This document shows positions 7,166-13,984 of a DNA stretch of 14,923 nt, piece by piece. The position numbers and the translations under genes were made by a program. The notes beneath the pieces were generated by a model. That model worked only from the letters and a program-made list of their open reading frames with translations, was not told the DNA's origin and searched no databases. Where the stretch lies: NCBI GenBank assembly GCA_946638265.1, contig CAMPBN010000017.1, positions 1 through 14,923 of the forward strand, in the 5' to 3' direction. Positions within the stretch are counted from its first letter, which is position 1. Every line of letters starts with the position of its first letter. Origin of the DNA: an uncultured Bacillota bacterium. GTDB lineage: Bacteria > Bacillota > Clostridia > Peptostreptococcales > Anaerovoracaceae.

Positions 7166-7783
7166 CTATTTCACTATGCGCGCGTAGTTCTTCTCCACTG
7201 CTTCCCAGCAGATGATGTCAAAGAGCGCCTTCACATAGTCCGGGCGGAGATTTTTGTACTTCAGATAGTACGCATGCTCCCAAACGTCGATGGCCAAAAT
7301 CGGCACATAGCCGGTGCCTTCGATGATCGGATTGTCCTGGTTAGGGCTGGCAGAAACCATCAACTCGCCTGCAGGATTGACCGAAAGCCATGACCAGCCG
7401 GAGCCAAACTGCCCGATAGCCAGCTTTGAAAGCTCCTCTTTCAACGCATCCAGGCTGCCAAACTTGGCGTTGATCTTGGCTGCCAGCTCACCTTCCGGCG
7501 CTTTCTTCGGATTTGGCGAAAGTGTGGAAAAATACAGATTGTGGTTGTAATATCCGCCGCCATTGTTGCGAAGCGCCTTGCGCAGCGCCTCATCCTTCAC
7601 GGTGTCCAGAGAAGCCAAAAGCTTTTCCACATCCATGTCGGCCACGCCTGCCTTTTCGGCTGCGTCGTTAAAATTCTTGGTATATGTGGCGTGGTGCTTG
7701 CCGTAGTGCAGCGCAATGGTTTCGGCGTCGATAATCGGCTCCAGCGCATCGCCCTCGTATGCGATCTTGTATTGTTCAAACAT
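7166..7783 (-). CDS. sodA: Superoxide dismutase, Mn/Fe family (Mn-type residues)
   Basis: This cytoplasmic 205-aa enzyme converts superoxide to hydrogen peroxide and oxygen. Metal ligands of the Fe/Mn family are visible: H26 in LHYGKHH, H81 in YYNHN, and D166 and H170 in DVWEHAYY. The family stretch GSGWSWL is at 127-133. The outer-sphere glutamine is in the Mn-type position (Q149 in SPNQDNP), and the sequence before H81 is GGG, not the Fe-type AAQ. Mn-dependent or cambialistic activity is therefore more likely than strict Fe. The ATG at 7783 has GAGGAGG upstream with normal spacing. An in-frame extension to 7810 lacks such a site. It is a single-gene transcript with its own promoter and terminator. 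Confidence 0.95.
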   Translation of the reverse strand: MFEQYKIAYEGDALEPIIDAETIALHYGKHHATYTKNFNDAAEKAGVADMDVEKLLASLDTVKDEALRKALRNNGGGYYNHNLYFSTLSPNPKKAPEGELAAKINAKFGSLDALKEELSKLAIGQFGSGWSWLSVNPAGELMVSASPNQDNPIIEGTGYVPILAIDVWEHAYYLKYKNLRPDYVKALFDIICWEAVEKNYARIVK

Positions 7784-7945
7784 CGTTTTCTTCCTCCTCT
7801 TTGCTTTCAAAAAACTCTTTCAGAAATCTCATTTTCGCGCCGGCCCGGCCTGCATTTTGCCGCTCGGTCATTTTTTGCGAGCTGAATTTTCGCTTGCGCA
7901 ATGCCACGCGCCAGCTTGATTTTTCAATATTCTGACTCTAGCTCA

Positions 7946-7974
7946 ATAATAATTTCCCTGTCACTAAAAAGCAA
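7946..7974 (-). promoter_or_regulatory. Candidate sod promoter
   Basis: On the minus strand, TTGCTT (7974-7969, four of six) and TATTAT (7951-7946, five of six) are separated by 17 nt. This would give a 5' leader of about 155 nt for sod. No better pair was found between the hicB stop and the sod start, and no convincing terminator for hicB is visible in the same 251 bases. Confidence 0.45.
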
Positions 7975-8034
7975 GCAGAAATTTCGATTTTGAGGAAGAA
8001 TTTTTTCACCACGACGCATCCTTTAGGAGATATC

Positions 8035-8367
8035 TCATTCTACAAACCTTTCAATTGCTTTCTCTACCTCCGCATTTAGAGAATATCCTTCCTTAAATGC
8101 CTTCAGGGCTATTTTTTTGTGGAGCTCCGGAGAAATTCTGATATTAAAGGTGCCTTTGTATTCCCTCTCCGGTTCCTTCCCTACTTCCGCGCAAAACTCA
8201 AGATAATCGTCCACCGCTTTGTGAAATTCAATTTCCACATCAGAAATATTTGCGGCTTCGAAATCAACATAATCGTTTATCCCTTCGATTACTCCTCTTA
8301 ATGACAAAGAGTCTGCGTCAAACTCAACTTTCGTGTGATATCCCTTGTATTCCATTATGTTGCCCAT
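8035..8367 (-). CDS. hicB: HicB-family antitoxin
   Basis: This 110-aa antitoxin should bind and block the adjacent HicA toxin and repress the shared promoter. The N-terminal part (about 5-62: YKGYHTKVEFDAD..., GVIEGINDYVDFEA) has the HicB partial RNase H-like pattern. The C-terminal part (about 70-109, YKGTFNIRISPELHKKIALKA... ending AEVEKAIERF) is a ribbon-helix-helix DNA-binding domain. The ATG at 8367 shares its A with the hicA stop (TAATG), and AGGGA lies 6 nt upstream, so the two are translationally coupled. A second in-frame ATG four codons later is possible. The order toxin first, antitoxin second is the usual hicAB arrangement. Confidence 0.92.
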   Translation of the reverse strand: MGNIMEYKGYHTKVEFDADSLSLRGVIEGINDYVDFEAANISDVEIEFHKAVDDYLEFCAEVGKEPEREYKGTFNIRISPELHKKIALKAFKEGYSLNAEVEKAIERFVE

Positions 8368-8624
8368 TAAAGTTCCCTCATTTCCTCTAAGCGCGAAGCC
8401 AAATCCTTTACAGCTCCGGCACTCATAACATCCCCAGGATGAGGTTTGTGCAATAAAAGTATTCGCCGGTCGCTAGCTCTGTAAAATTTCACTCTTGAGC
8501 CGGACGTTTTCCCTTTATTGTATTCCACAAATCCCAACTGAGTCAGCAAGCTTTTTGCTTCCGTATAGGTGTAGTCTTTCGGGCGCGACAACAATCGCTC
8601 CTTTGCCTTTTCAAATTTGCTCAT
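8367..8624 (-). CDS. hicA: HicA-family mRNA interferase toxin
   Basis: This 85-aa toxin has the small double-stranded-RNA-binding-like fold expected to cleave mRNA when free of HicB. The family pattern is visible: an N-terminal helix (MSKFEKAKERLL), then LLTQLGFVEYNKGKTSGSRVKF (about 27-48), then ILLLHKPHPG at 55-64. The usual GSH motif carrying the catalytic histidine reads GSR here, as I recall from a HicA subfamily with LHKPHPG. Histidines 59 and 62 may take a catalytic role, but this is inferred. The ATG at 8624 has AGAGG upstream. A TTG 18 nt earlier is less likely because it would overlap the operator. It is cotranscribed with hicB from the promoter at 8658-8685. Confidence 0.92.
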   Translation of the reverse strand: MSKFEKAKERLLSRPKDYTYTEAKSLLTQLGFVEYNKGKTSGSRVKFYRASDRRILLLHKPHPGDVMSAGAVKDLASRLEEMREL

Positions 8625-8637
8625 ATTATAGCCTCTC

Positions 8638-8658
8638 TGCAACTACTCTATAGTTGCA
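8638..8658. promoter_or_regulatory. hicAB operator palindrome
   Basis: TGCAACTA (8638-8645) and TAGTTGCA (8651-8658) form a perfect 8-bp inverted repeat with a 5-nt centre. It abuts the -10 box and covers the likely transcription start of hicAB, the place where a HicB ribbon-helix-helix dimer or HicAB complex would autoregulate. Confidence 0.7.
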
Positions 8659-8685
8659 TTTTAACACGTTCTTTATTTTTGTCAA
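8658..8685 (-). promoter_or_regulatory. hicAB promoter
   Basis: On the minus strand, a perfect TTGACA (8685-8680) is followed after 16 nt by TAAAAT (8663-8658, five of six). The -10 box touches the operator palindrome, consistent with autoregulation. Confidence 0.75.
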
Positions 8686-8694
8686 TAACCTTCA

Positions 8695-9273
8695 TTAATC
8701 GCCATCCCATACGCCGTCCGGACGCAATTGGGCAAAGGCCAGCAGTTGATACAGGGGCCTGATTGCATTTGCCGCCGTAGCTGTCCAATAGTCATCATTC
8801 GGTCCTTCATTGGCCTCGTACTCTATTTCTTCTGTGCCCTCAATCTTCCTTGTAAAAACATCTATCGGAGCTATTTCCTCCCCGTTTTTATCCCTATATA
8901 CTTTTCTTATGCGCCTTACCTTAATCCACTTGCCGTTCTTGTTATATTTTGCTTCTATGCGCGCGGCCAGGTCCTGTAGCATCGGAATGGATTCCGCTCC
9001 GGATTTGCCATAAATACCGCGTATGCCTAGGTTTGTAAAAGTTTGCTCGCCATCCCCGCCATAAAATCTTTCATCACCTTCAGCAGCTTCGTAATAGTAG
9101 CGTCCATAATTGTAAGTTATGTTCAACCATGCTTCCTTTGTCGCAGCAGGATAAAAGGTGTTTGTCTCGGCATCGTATTCTGCCTGATATGTACCGCCCG
9201 TCATAACATGGCCTTTCGGCAATTCTATTGTCTTCCCGGAAATCCGCTCTACTAAAGAAATATCGTAGCTCAT
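8695..9273 (-). CDS. Unrecognised 192-aa protein (MSYDIS... NITYNYGRYY)
   Basis: I do not recognise this protein with confidence. It is soluble, acidic and rich in Tyr, Glu and Asn, with no signal peptide and no membrane segment. Notable patterns are the start MSYDISL, GGTY at 26-29, an aromatic stretch LNITYNYGRYYYE at about 50-62, a basic middle (KWIKVRRIRKVYRDKNGEE, about 115-133) and a C-terminus ending RPDGVWDGD. The LNITYNYxxYY stretch recalls small phage- or toxin-associated hypothetical proteins that also begin MSYDI, but I cannot name a family. The ATG at 9273 has only a weak upstream GGT. The gene stands alone between hicAB and a lone XRE regulator, a typical accessory position. Its base composition looks more AT-rich than that of the glycan genes. 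Confidence 0.75.
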   Translation of the reverse strand: MSYDISLVERISGKTIELPKGHVMTGGTYQAEYDAETNTFYPAATKEAWLNITYNYGRYYYEAAEGDERFYGGDGEQTFTNLGIRGIYGKSGAESIPMLQDLAARIEAKYNKNGKWIKVRRIRKVYRDKNGEEIAPIDVFTRKIEGTEEIEYEANEGPNDDYWTATAANAIRPLYQLLAFAQLRPDGVWDGD

Positions 9274-9313
9274 TTTTTACCACGCACCCTGCTTTTTCTG
9301 CTATAAATAACTA

Positions 9314-9343
9314 TCAGGCGTACAGATTCGCTCTGCCGCCTGA
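9314..9343 (-). terminator. Hairpin after the XRE gene (possible terminator)
   Basis: TCAGGCG (9314-9320) and CGCCTGA (9337-9343) form a perfect 7-bp stem with a 16-nt loop, 30 nt downstream of the XRE stop. The minus-strand side is followed by TAGTTATTTATAG, which is AT-rich but not a clean T-run, so termination is plausible and not certain. Confidence 0.45.
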
Positions 9344-9372
9344 CATAATTTTAAGGGAACGCTATTTGGTTG

Positions 9373-9732
9373 TCATTGAACTTGTAGTTTAAAATCCGTC
9401 GAGTTATCGAATCGGCAATAATAATGAAAGGCTCTGGCCGCTGAGGCTTTTGCTGCCTCAGGGTCAAAATTCCTATCGCCGCAAATGATTTCGTCCACGG
9501 AAATTCGAAAGAGTTCGCTAAGCGCATACAAATGATCTAAAGTTGGCAAGGATTTGCCCTTTAGCCAATGGTAAATGCTCTGCGGATTTTCGAATCCTAA
9601 AAAAGCCTGAACATCTTTCACCTTCAAGCCTCTTAGACTCATTATTTTCTTAATGTTGCGGCCTGTCGCCGCCATATTCATTGCGGGATATCTCATTTTA
9701 TAACTTTTCACTTTCTTTTTCTGGTCCTTCAT
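9373..9732 (-). CDS. XRE-family helix-turn-helix regulator
   Basis: This 119-aa protein is a small DNA-binding protein of the Cro/C1 type. The helix-turn-helix domain spans about residues 20-85. It runs from NMAATGRNIKKIMSLRGLKV through DVQAFLGFENPQSIYHWLKGKSLPTLDHLYALSELF to ISVDEIICGD, with the recognition helix at NPQSIYHWLKG. A basic N-terminus (KDQKKKVKSYK) and a short C-terminal tail (about 88-119) complete it; no peptidase or ligand domain is present. The ATG at 9732 has AAGG about 10 nt upstream. In-frame ATGs at residues 13 and 19 are alternatives, and the HTH starts just after the second. No toxin gene is directly adjacent, so it may regulate itself, the upstream unknown gene or something elsewhere. 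Confidence 0.88.
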   Translation of the reverse strand: MKDQKKKVKSYKMRYPAMNMAATGRNIKKIMSLRGLKVKDVQAFLGFENPQSIYHWLKGKSLPTLDHLYALSELFRISVDEIICGDRNFDPEAAKASAARAFHYYCRFDNSTDFKLQVQ

Positions 9733-9809
9733 TTAATGCATACCTTTTCGTAATTGTATTCCACAAAGCTCGCACGAGATAACAAACTTTTTTCTAATCT
9801 CCACCTGCT

Positions 9810-11072
9810 CTACCGCAGCGCCTCGCAGATGCAATCGATCACGTAGTCCTGCTCTTCTTCGGTCATCTTGATGTCCGAAGGCAGGCAGAGGCCGCGGGCA
9901 AAGATGTCTTCGTCCACCGGGCGCTTGTTGCCGCCTGCGCTGCGGGCGAAATCGCTCTCCGGGCCGCTGATCAGATGCGCTGCGTCGCGAATCGGCGTGC
10001 GCTGCGGCGTCGTGATGAAATCGTTTTCCGCAAATACCGGCTGCAGGTGCATCGGCTTCCAAATCGGTCTGGTTTCGATGTCCCTTTCTGCCAGGAACCT
10101 GTGGAGTTCCATCGGCGAAAGCCCGGCGTCTTCGTCGAGCAAGAGACACGAAAGCCAGAAATTCGGGTGCGTGTCTTCCAGATAAGGATTCATGGAAAGC
10201 GGAGCCCCGGCTTTCGCAAACCCCACTCTGTACCTTTCGTAGATTGCCTCTTTGGCGGCGCGATGCTCCTCCAAATGGCGCAGCTGGCCGCGTCCGATGC
10301 CTGCGCAGACATTGGACATGCGGTAGTTGTAGCCAATCTCGCGGTGCTGGTACCAAGGCGCCTGCTCTCTGGACTGTGTGGCCCAGAAAAATGCCTTGTC
10401 GCGGGCAGCCTTTTCCTTGGTGATCAGCATGCCGCCACCGGAAGTGGTGATGATCTTATTGCCATTAAAACTGATGGCTGCAACGTCGCCAAACGTGCCC
10501 GTCTGGCGGCCTTTGTATGTGGACGCGAGCGACTCGGCAGCGTCTTCAATCAGCACTGCCCCGTGCTCGTCGCAAATCCTCCGGATTTCGTCAATTTTGG
10601 CCGGCGTCCCGTAGAGGTGTGCCAGCATCACGGCCTTTGCCTTCGGATACTTCTCAAAGGCGATTTTGAGGGCCTCCGGGTCCATGTTCCAGGTGTCATA
10701 CTCCGAGTCCACGAAAACCTGGAGCGCACCTTCGTAGCTGATCGGATTTACCGTGGCCGAGAAAGTCATGTCCGAGCAGAGCACGATGTCGCCTCTGCCG
10801 ATGCCCGCCAGCTTCACGGCCAGATGCAGCGCAGCCGTTCCGGATGCCAGAGAAAGCGTGTGGTAAGGGGAAGAGCCCGCCGGCACGATCTCACCTGTGG
10901 CCAGGTACTGGGCGATTTCCTCCTCCAGCCCGTCGCAATTGAACCCCAGCGGCGCTATCCAGTTTCTGTCGAAGGCCTCACGAATGAAACCCATCTCCTC
11001 TTCGTGCATCGTCGGCGTCGCCAGAGGAATCTTCTTTTCAAGTCTGAAATCACTATTTTTCTTGTTTTCCAT
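9810..11072 (-). CDS. PglE-like DegT/DnrJ/EryC1 sugar aminotransferase
   Basis: This 420-aa PLP-dependent aminotransferase probably converts a UDP-4-keto-6-deoxy sugar to the UDP-4-amino sugar, using glutamate. It belongs to the DegT/DnrJ/EryC1 family. Visible are the phosphate-binding stretch LASGTAALHLA (75-85), the cofactor-contacting EDAAES (176-181), the Schiff-base lysine K206 in SFNGNKIITTSGGG and GYNYRMSN (247-254). Near the C-terminus are RPIWKPMHLQP (335-345) and EDIFARGLCLPSD (388-400), both strongly PglE-like. About 33 residues (353-385) between these blocks look like an insertion relative to typical members. I chose the ATG at 11072, with GAGG 8 nt upstream; a GTG three codons earlier overlaps that site. 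It is transcribed divergently from the alcohol dehydrogenase. Its product would feed the PglD-like enzyme 3 kb away. Confidence 0.92.
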   Translation of the reverse strand: MENKKNSDFRLEKKIPLATPTMHEEEMGFIREAFDRNWIAPLGFNCDGLEEEIAQYLATGEIVPAGSSPYHTLSLASGTAALHLAVKLAGIGRGDIVLCSDMTFSATVNPISYEGALQVFVDSEYDTWNMDPEALKIAFEKYPKAKAVMLAHLYGTPAKIDEIRRICDEHGAVLIEDAAESLASTYKGRQTGTFGDVAAISFNGNKIITTSGGGMLITKEKAARDKAFFWATQSREQAPWYQHREIGYNYRMSNVCAGIGRGQLRHLEEHRAAKEAIYERYRVGFAKAGAPLSMNPYLEDTHPNFWLSCLLLDEDAGLSPMELHRFLAERDIETRPIWKPMHLQPVFAENDFITTPQRTPIRDAAHLISGPESDFARSAGGNKRPVDEDIFARGLCLPSDIKMTEEEQDYVIDCICEALR

Positions 11073-11130
11073 GTTTGTCACCTCACTACTCCATTAAAAC
11101 AAGATGCGAAACCGAAGCCCCGCACCTTGA

Positions 11131-11160
11131 ATTATACCCTATTTTTGCCTCCCGTGCCAG
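11131..11160 (-). promoter_or_regulatory. Candidate promoter of the aminotransferase
   Basis: On the minus strand, a perfect TATAAT (11136-11131) lies 18 nt from CTGGCA (11160-11155, four of six to TTGACA). The -35 box is one arm of the TGCCAG/CTGGCA palindrome at 11155-11172, which points to regulation at this site. Confidence 0.5.
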
Positions 11161-11174
11161 CCGAACCTGGCAGA
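11155..11174. promoter_or_regulatory. TGCCAG-N6-CTGGCA palindrome between divergent genes
   Basis: A perfect 6-bp inverted repeat (11155-11160 and 11167-11172) continues into TGGCAGA (11168-11174), the same heptamer arrayed upstream of the pglD-like gene. It overlaps the aminotransferase -35 region and lies about 75 nt upstream of the alcohol dehydrogenase promoter, a suitable place for an operator. Confidence 0.4.
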
Positions 11175-11245
11175 AATCGCCAAGCATTTTCATATTTCAC
11201 CGCCGGGTGCTTTCCTCCGCTAAATCAATAAATTTTTCCTTGCTT

Positions 11246-11273
11246 TTGATTCTGCCGTAATGTAAGATATAAT
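11246..11273 (+). promoter_or_regulatory. Promoter of the alcohol dehydrogenase
   Basis: TTGATT (11246-11251, four of six) and a perfect TATAAT (11268-11273) are separated by 16 nt. Transcription would start near 11280, about 34 nt before the ATG. Confidence 0.6.
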
Positions 11274-11313
11274 CGAATTGTTAGAAAATTGTCAAATAAG
11301 GAGGATCGATATT

Positions 11314-12531
11314 ATGCAGAGATTTACCAATCCAAGAGACATTTACCACGGCAAGGGCGCTCTCGAGGCACTGAAGACTTTCGAGGGCAAAAAGGCAGTC
11401 ATTTGCGTGGGCGGCGGCTCCATGAAAAAATTCGGATTCCTGGACAAGGCCAAATCCTACCTGGAAGAGGCAGGGATGGAAGTCCGCGTGTTCGAAGGCA
11501 TCGAGCCTGATCCGTCTGTGGAAACCGTGATGAAGGGCGCTACATTCATGCAGGAATTCGGGCCTGACTGGATCGTTGCCATCGGCGGCGGCTCCCCTAT
11601 CGACGCTGCCAAAGCCATGTGGATCAAATACGAATATCCGAACACCACTTTCGAAGACATGTGCAAGATTTTCGGCCTGCCGAAGCTTCGCACCAAGGCA
11701 CATTTTTGCGCAGTCAGCTCCACTTCCGGCACAGCCACGGAGGTGACGGCCTTTTCCATCATCACCGACTACGCCAAGGGCATCAAGTACCCGATTGCAG
11801 ACTTTGAGATTACACCGGATGTAGCCATCGTAGATCCCGAGCTGGCAGAGACCATGCCGAAAAAGCTGGTGGCACACACGGGAATGGACGCTCTGACTCA
11901 TGCGGTGGAGGCCTATGTTTCCACGGCTTGCAGCGAGTTTACCGACGCAGACGCCATTCACGCCATCGAGATGATCCAGCGCGATCTAGTAAATTCCTAC
12001 AACGAGGACATGACCGCGCGCGACAATATGCACACTGCTCAGTGCCTGGCCGGCATCGCCTTCTCGTCGGGGCTCCTGGGCATCGTTCATTCCATGGCTC
12101 ACAAGACAGGTGCCGCCTTTGCGGAATACGGCGCGCACATCATCCACGGCGCAGCCAATGCCATGTACCTGCCAAAGGTCATTGCCTTTAACGCCAAGGA
12201 CGCCACTGCCAAGAAAAAGTACGGCATCATCGCCGACTACATGCACCTGGGCGGCGCAAGCGACGACGAAAAGGTGGCTCTGCTGATCAAATATATCCGC
12301 GGGCTCAACGACCAGCTGAACATTCCGCACTGCATCAAGAACTACGGTGCAAACAGCTATCCGACAGAGCAGGGCTTCGTGCCTGAGGATGTTTTCCTGA
12401 AGAAGCTGCCGGAGATCGCAGCCAATGCCCTCCTGGACGCCTGCACCGGCTCCAACCCGCGCCAGCCAAGCCAGGAAGAAATGGAAAAGCTGCTGAAGTG
12501 CTGTTACTACGACACTGAGGTGGATTTCTAA
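11314..12531 (+). CDS. Iron-containing (group III) alcohol dehydrogenase
   Basis: This cytoplasmic 405-aa NAD(P)H-dependent dehydrogenase interconverts an alcohol and an aldehyde, with a divalent metal (usually iron) at the active site. The coenzyme-binding GGGS is at 91-94 in AIGGGSPIDAAKAMW. Family stretches STSGTATEVT (136-145) and HTGMDALTHAVEAYVS (188-203) follow. The metal ligands match the FucO pattern: D192, H196, H263 in HSMAH and H278 in IIHGAANAMYLP. AAGGAGG at 11298-11304 lies 9 nt before the ATG, fixing the start. The length is slightly above the usual 380-390. The physiological substrate cannot be read from sequence; ethanol or butanol dehydrogenase-type roles in fermentation are likely in an anaerobe. 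It is monocistronic and overlaps the convergent gene by 4 nt at its stop. Confidence 0.94.
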   Translation: MQRFTNPRDIYHGKGALEALKTFEGKKAVICVGGGSMKKFGFLDKAKSYLEEAGMEVRVFEGIEPDPSVETVMKGATFMQEFGPDWIVAIGGGSPIDAAKAMWIKYEYPNTTFEDMCKIFGLPKLRTKAHFCAVSSTSGTATEVTAFSIITDYAKGIKYPIADFEITPDVAIVDPELAETMPKKLVAHTGMDALTHAVEAYVSTACSEFTDADAIHAIEMIQRDLVNSYNEDMTARDNMHTAQCLAGIAFSSGLLGIVHSMAHKTGAAFAEYGAHIIHGAANAMYLPKVIAFNAKDATAKKKYGIIADYMHLGGASDDEKVALLIKYIRGLNDQLNIPHCIKNYGANSYPTEQGFVPEDVFLKKLPEIAANALLDACTGSNPRQPSQEEMEKLLKCCYYDTEVDF

Positions 12532-13616
12532 GCCCACCTGTACACCACTTTTTCTGAGGCATAGGCATTGTAATCCAAGCGCTTTTCATGCTGCAAGCGG
12601 CCGATTACAATGTACGACTTGACATTCTGCCTTGCGGCGAAGGCCTTGATTGACGCAAGGCTGAAATCCCCGGTTGCGACAAATTCCCTGTATTCATCAG
12701 GCTCTATCAGGCACTCCCTCGCGAATTTGTCTGCAGCTGCCTCTTTGCCGACATCTCCGTTGTAGTCAATAAAATTGGCGGAGTTGCCCACATCTCCGTT
12801 CACGATATGCCCCAATTCATGGAACAACGAGAACCAGAAAATATCCGCATATGCACCTCGAATGGTCAAAACCATCTGGTATGCACCGCCTTTTTTCTTG
12901 GAAATGTACCCTTGCACCGGCGCACCACGGAAATTCCTTACCACGGAAAAATCTATACCGTATTCGCCAAAAAGGTTTACCAGATCCTCTTGCACTGTTT
13001 CCCGTGCATTGCACATGATATCCTTTATCTTCCCCACAAGCTCATCGGCCTTGCCGGCATCAAATTCGGTGTTAACGTTGCGCTGCTCGCCCGCAATCTG
13101 ACAGAGCCTAATCCATGCGCCCATCACATAAGGGTCGGTCTTCGCCTTTGCAGAAAGTCTAAACGCTCCCTCCGGCATAATTCCTTTCAAGTTGGCGATA
13201 TTGCTAATCTGTAAAGCTTTTCTCAATGACAGGATGGATTCGTTGACAGACTCCCTGGCAGGCATCTTTCCAATCCTGCGCAGATACCTCACCACATCTT
13301 TCAGGCTGTCTCGCGCTATCTTCTCTTCTTCCGTGATAGTATCCATCACCTTGACTTCCAAAAGCTCCGCATCGTAGTCCGCTTGGAGGTTAATCCAAAA
13401 AGACTTCGGCACACCCAAAGCGTACTCCAGCGCAAGCGCAAACTTGACCGAAATATCCTTCTTCCCCGCTATAACGTTGCACACATATGCAGCCGTCACC
13501 CCTGTGCGGGTCGCAAGCTCTGCCTGCGTTATGTTTCTTTCAACCAAAATATCTCCTAATGTTTCCCCCGGATGGATAAGAAAATCAAGGGATGTACCAA
13601 TTTTCTTTGCTGCCAT
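12528..13616 (-). CDS. HigA-type antitoxin fused to ImmA/IrrE metallopeptidase
   Basis: This 362-aa fusion combines two domains. The N-terminus (about 12-80) is a HigA/VapI-type helix-turn-helix: HPGETLGDILVERNITQAELA, then GVTAAYVCNVIAGKKDISVKFALALEYALGVP. A helical linker follows. The C-terminal part is an ImmA/IrrE-type zinc peptidase with HELGH at 266-270 (ligands H266 and H270, catalytic E267) and E292 in KEAAADKFA as the likely third ligand. It should bind DNA at its own promoter and neutralise the upstream HigB-like toxin. The peptidase may cleave a regulator or partner, which is inference. I chose the ATG at 13616 with AAGGAG 12 nt upstream; a GTG at 13625 is too close to that site. 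The start overlaps the toxin by 32 nt, implying coupled translation. Its stop overlaps the alcohol dehydrogenase stop. Confidence 0.9.
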   Translation of the reverse strand: MAAKKIGTSLDFLIHPGETLGDILVERNITQAELATRTGVTAAYVCNVIAGKKDISVKFALALEYALGVPKSFWINLQADYDAELLEVKVMDTITEEEKIARDSLKDVVRYLRRIGKMPARESVNESILSLRKALQISNIANLKGIMPEGAFRLSAKAKTDPYVMGAWIRLCQIAGEQRNVNTEFDAGKADELVGKIKDIMCNARETVQEDLVNLFGEYGIDFSVVRNFRGAPVQGYISKKKGGAYQMVLTIRGAYADIFWFSLFHELGHIVNGDVGNSANFIDYNGDVGKEAAADKFARECLIEPDEYREFVATGDFSLASIKAFAARQNVKSYIVIGRLQHEKRLDYNAYASEKVVYRWA

Positions 13617-13923
13617 GATAATCACTCACTCCTTCCACTTCAAGTTCCTCACAAATCATCACCGTATCCTTGGTCGCACTCAGCTCAATTATCAAACGGA
13701 CATTGACCGATATATGCAGTGAATATCTGGGTTGCTTGTATCCCGATAACTGCTCCGGCTTTCCCAAGCCTAGGGATAAAAATATCCCAAAATTATCTGC
13801 TGCTTCCAACTGATTCATGAGCTTCTTTATAGAACGAACCCATTCAAACGGTAGCTTTCTCTGCATCGCCGGATAGTCCGTGAAATATTTCTCAACTTTT
13901 TTATTCGCATATGTAATCTTCAA
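13585..13923 (-). CDS. HigB/RelE-type toxin
   Basis: This 112-aa protein resembles HigB-like ribosome-dependent mRNA interferases of the RelE/ParE superfamily. The family pattern is visible: an N-terminal ITYANKKVEKYF, a central helix pair (FEWVRSIKKLMNQLEAADN), then LSGYKQPRYSLHISVNVRLIIE (about 59-80) and a C-terminal GVSDYHG (98-104) that matches the IVDYH-type ending of HigB. The start is TTG at 13923 with GGTGAT 5 nt (or GGTGG 9 nt) upstream; no in-frame ATG occurs until residue 20, inside the fold, so the TTG start is favoured. It is the first gene of a higB-higA type operon, overlapping the antitoxin by 32 nt. Toxin activity is inferred from family and context. Confidence 0.87.
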   Translation of the reverse strand: MKITYANKKVEKYFTDYPAMQRKLPFEWVRSIKKLMNQLEAADNFGIFLSLGLGKPEQLSGYKQPRYSLHISVNVRLIIELSATKDTVMICEELEVEGVSDYHGSKENWYIP

Positions 13924-13950
13924 GCACTATCACCACCACACACGTATACA

Positions 13951-13984
13951 AAAATAAGATTAACCTTTTGGTTAATCTTATTTT
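13951..13984. promoter_or_regulatory. Perfect 15-bp-arm palindrome, operator of the higBA-like operon
   Basis: The arms at 13951-13965 and 13970-13984 are perfect reverse complements (core GATTAACC and GGTTAATC) around TTTT. The palindrome covers the -10 box and start region of the toxin operon, where HigA-type antitoxins bind. As RNA it would form a hairpin with U-rich 3' side, so a role as terminator for a plus-strand transcript is an alternative. Confidence 0.7.

Noticed and set aside
7872..7901. Inverted repeat TTGCGAGC ... GCTTGCGCAA as hicB terminator
   Set aside because: The stem needs a 2-nt bulge, and the minus-strand side is followed by A residues, not T; it also lies downstream of the likely sod promoter.
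9733..10356. Arg-rich 207-aa frame on the minus strand
   Set aside because: It lies out of frame within the aminotransferase, whose own frame has the PLP lysine and all family motifs.
11251..11257. TCTGCCG in the alcohol dehydrogenase promoter spacer as another array motif
   Set aside because: It has one mismatch and no partner at 32 or 50 nt, so it is not separable from chance.
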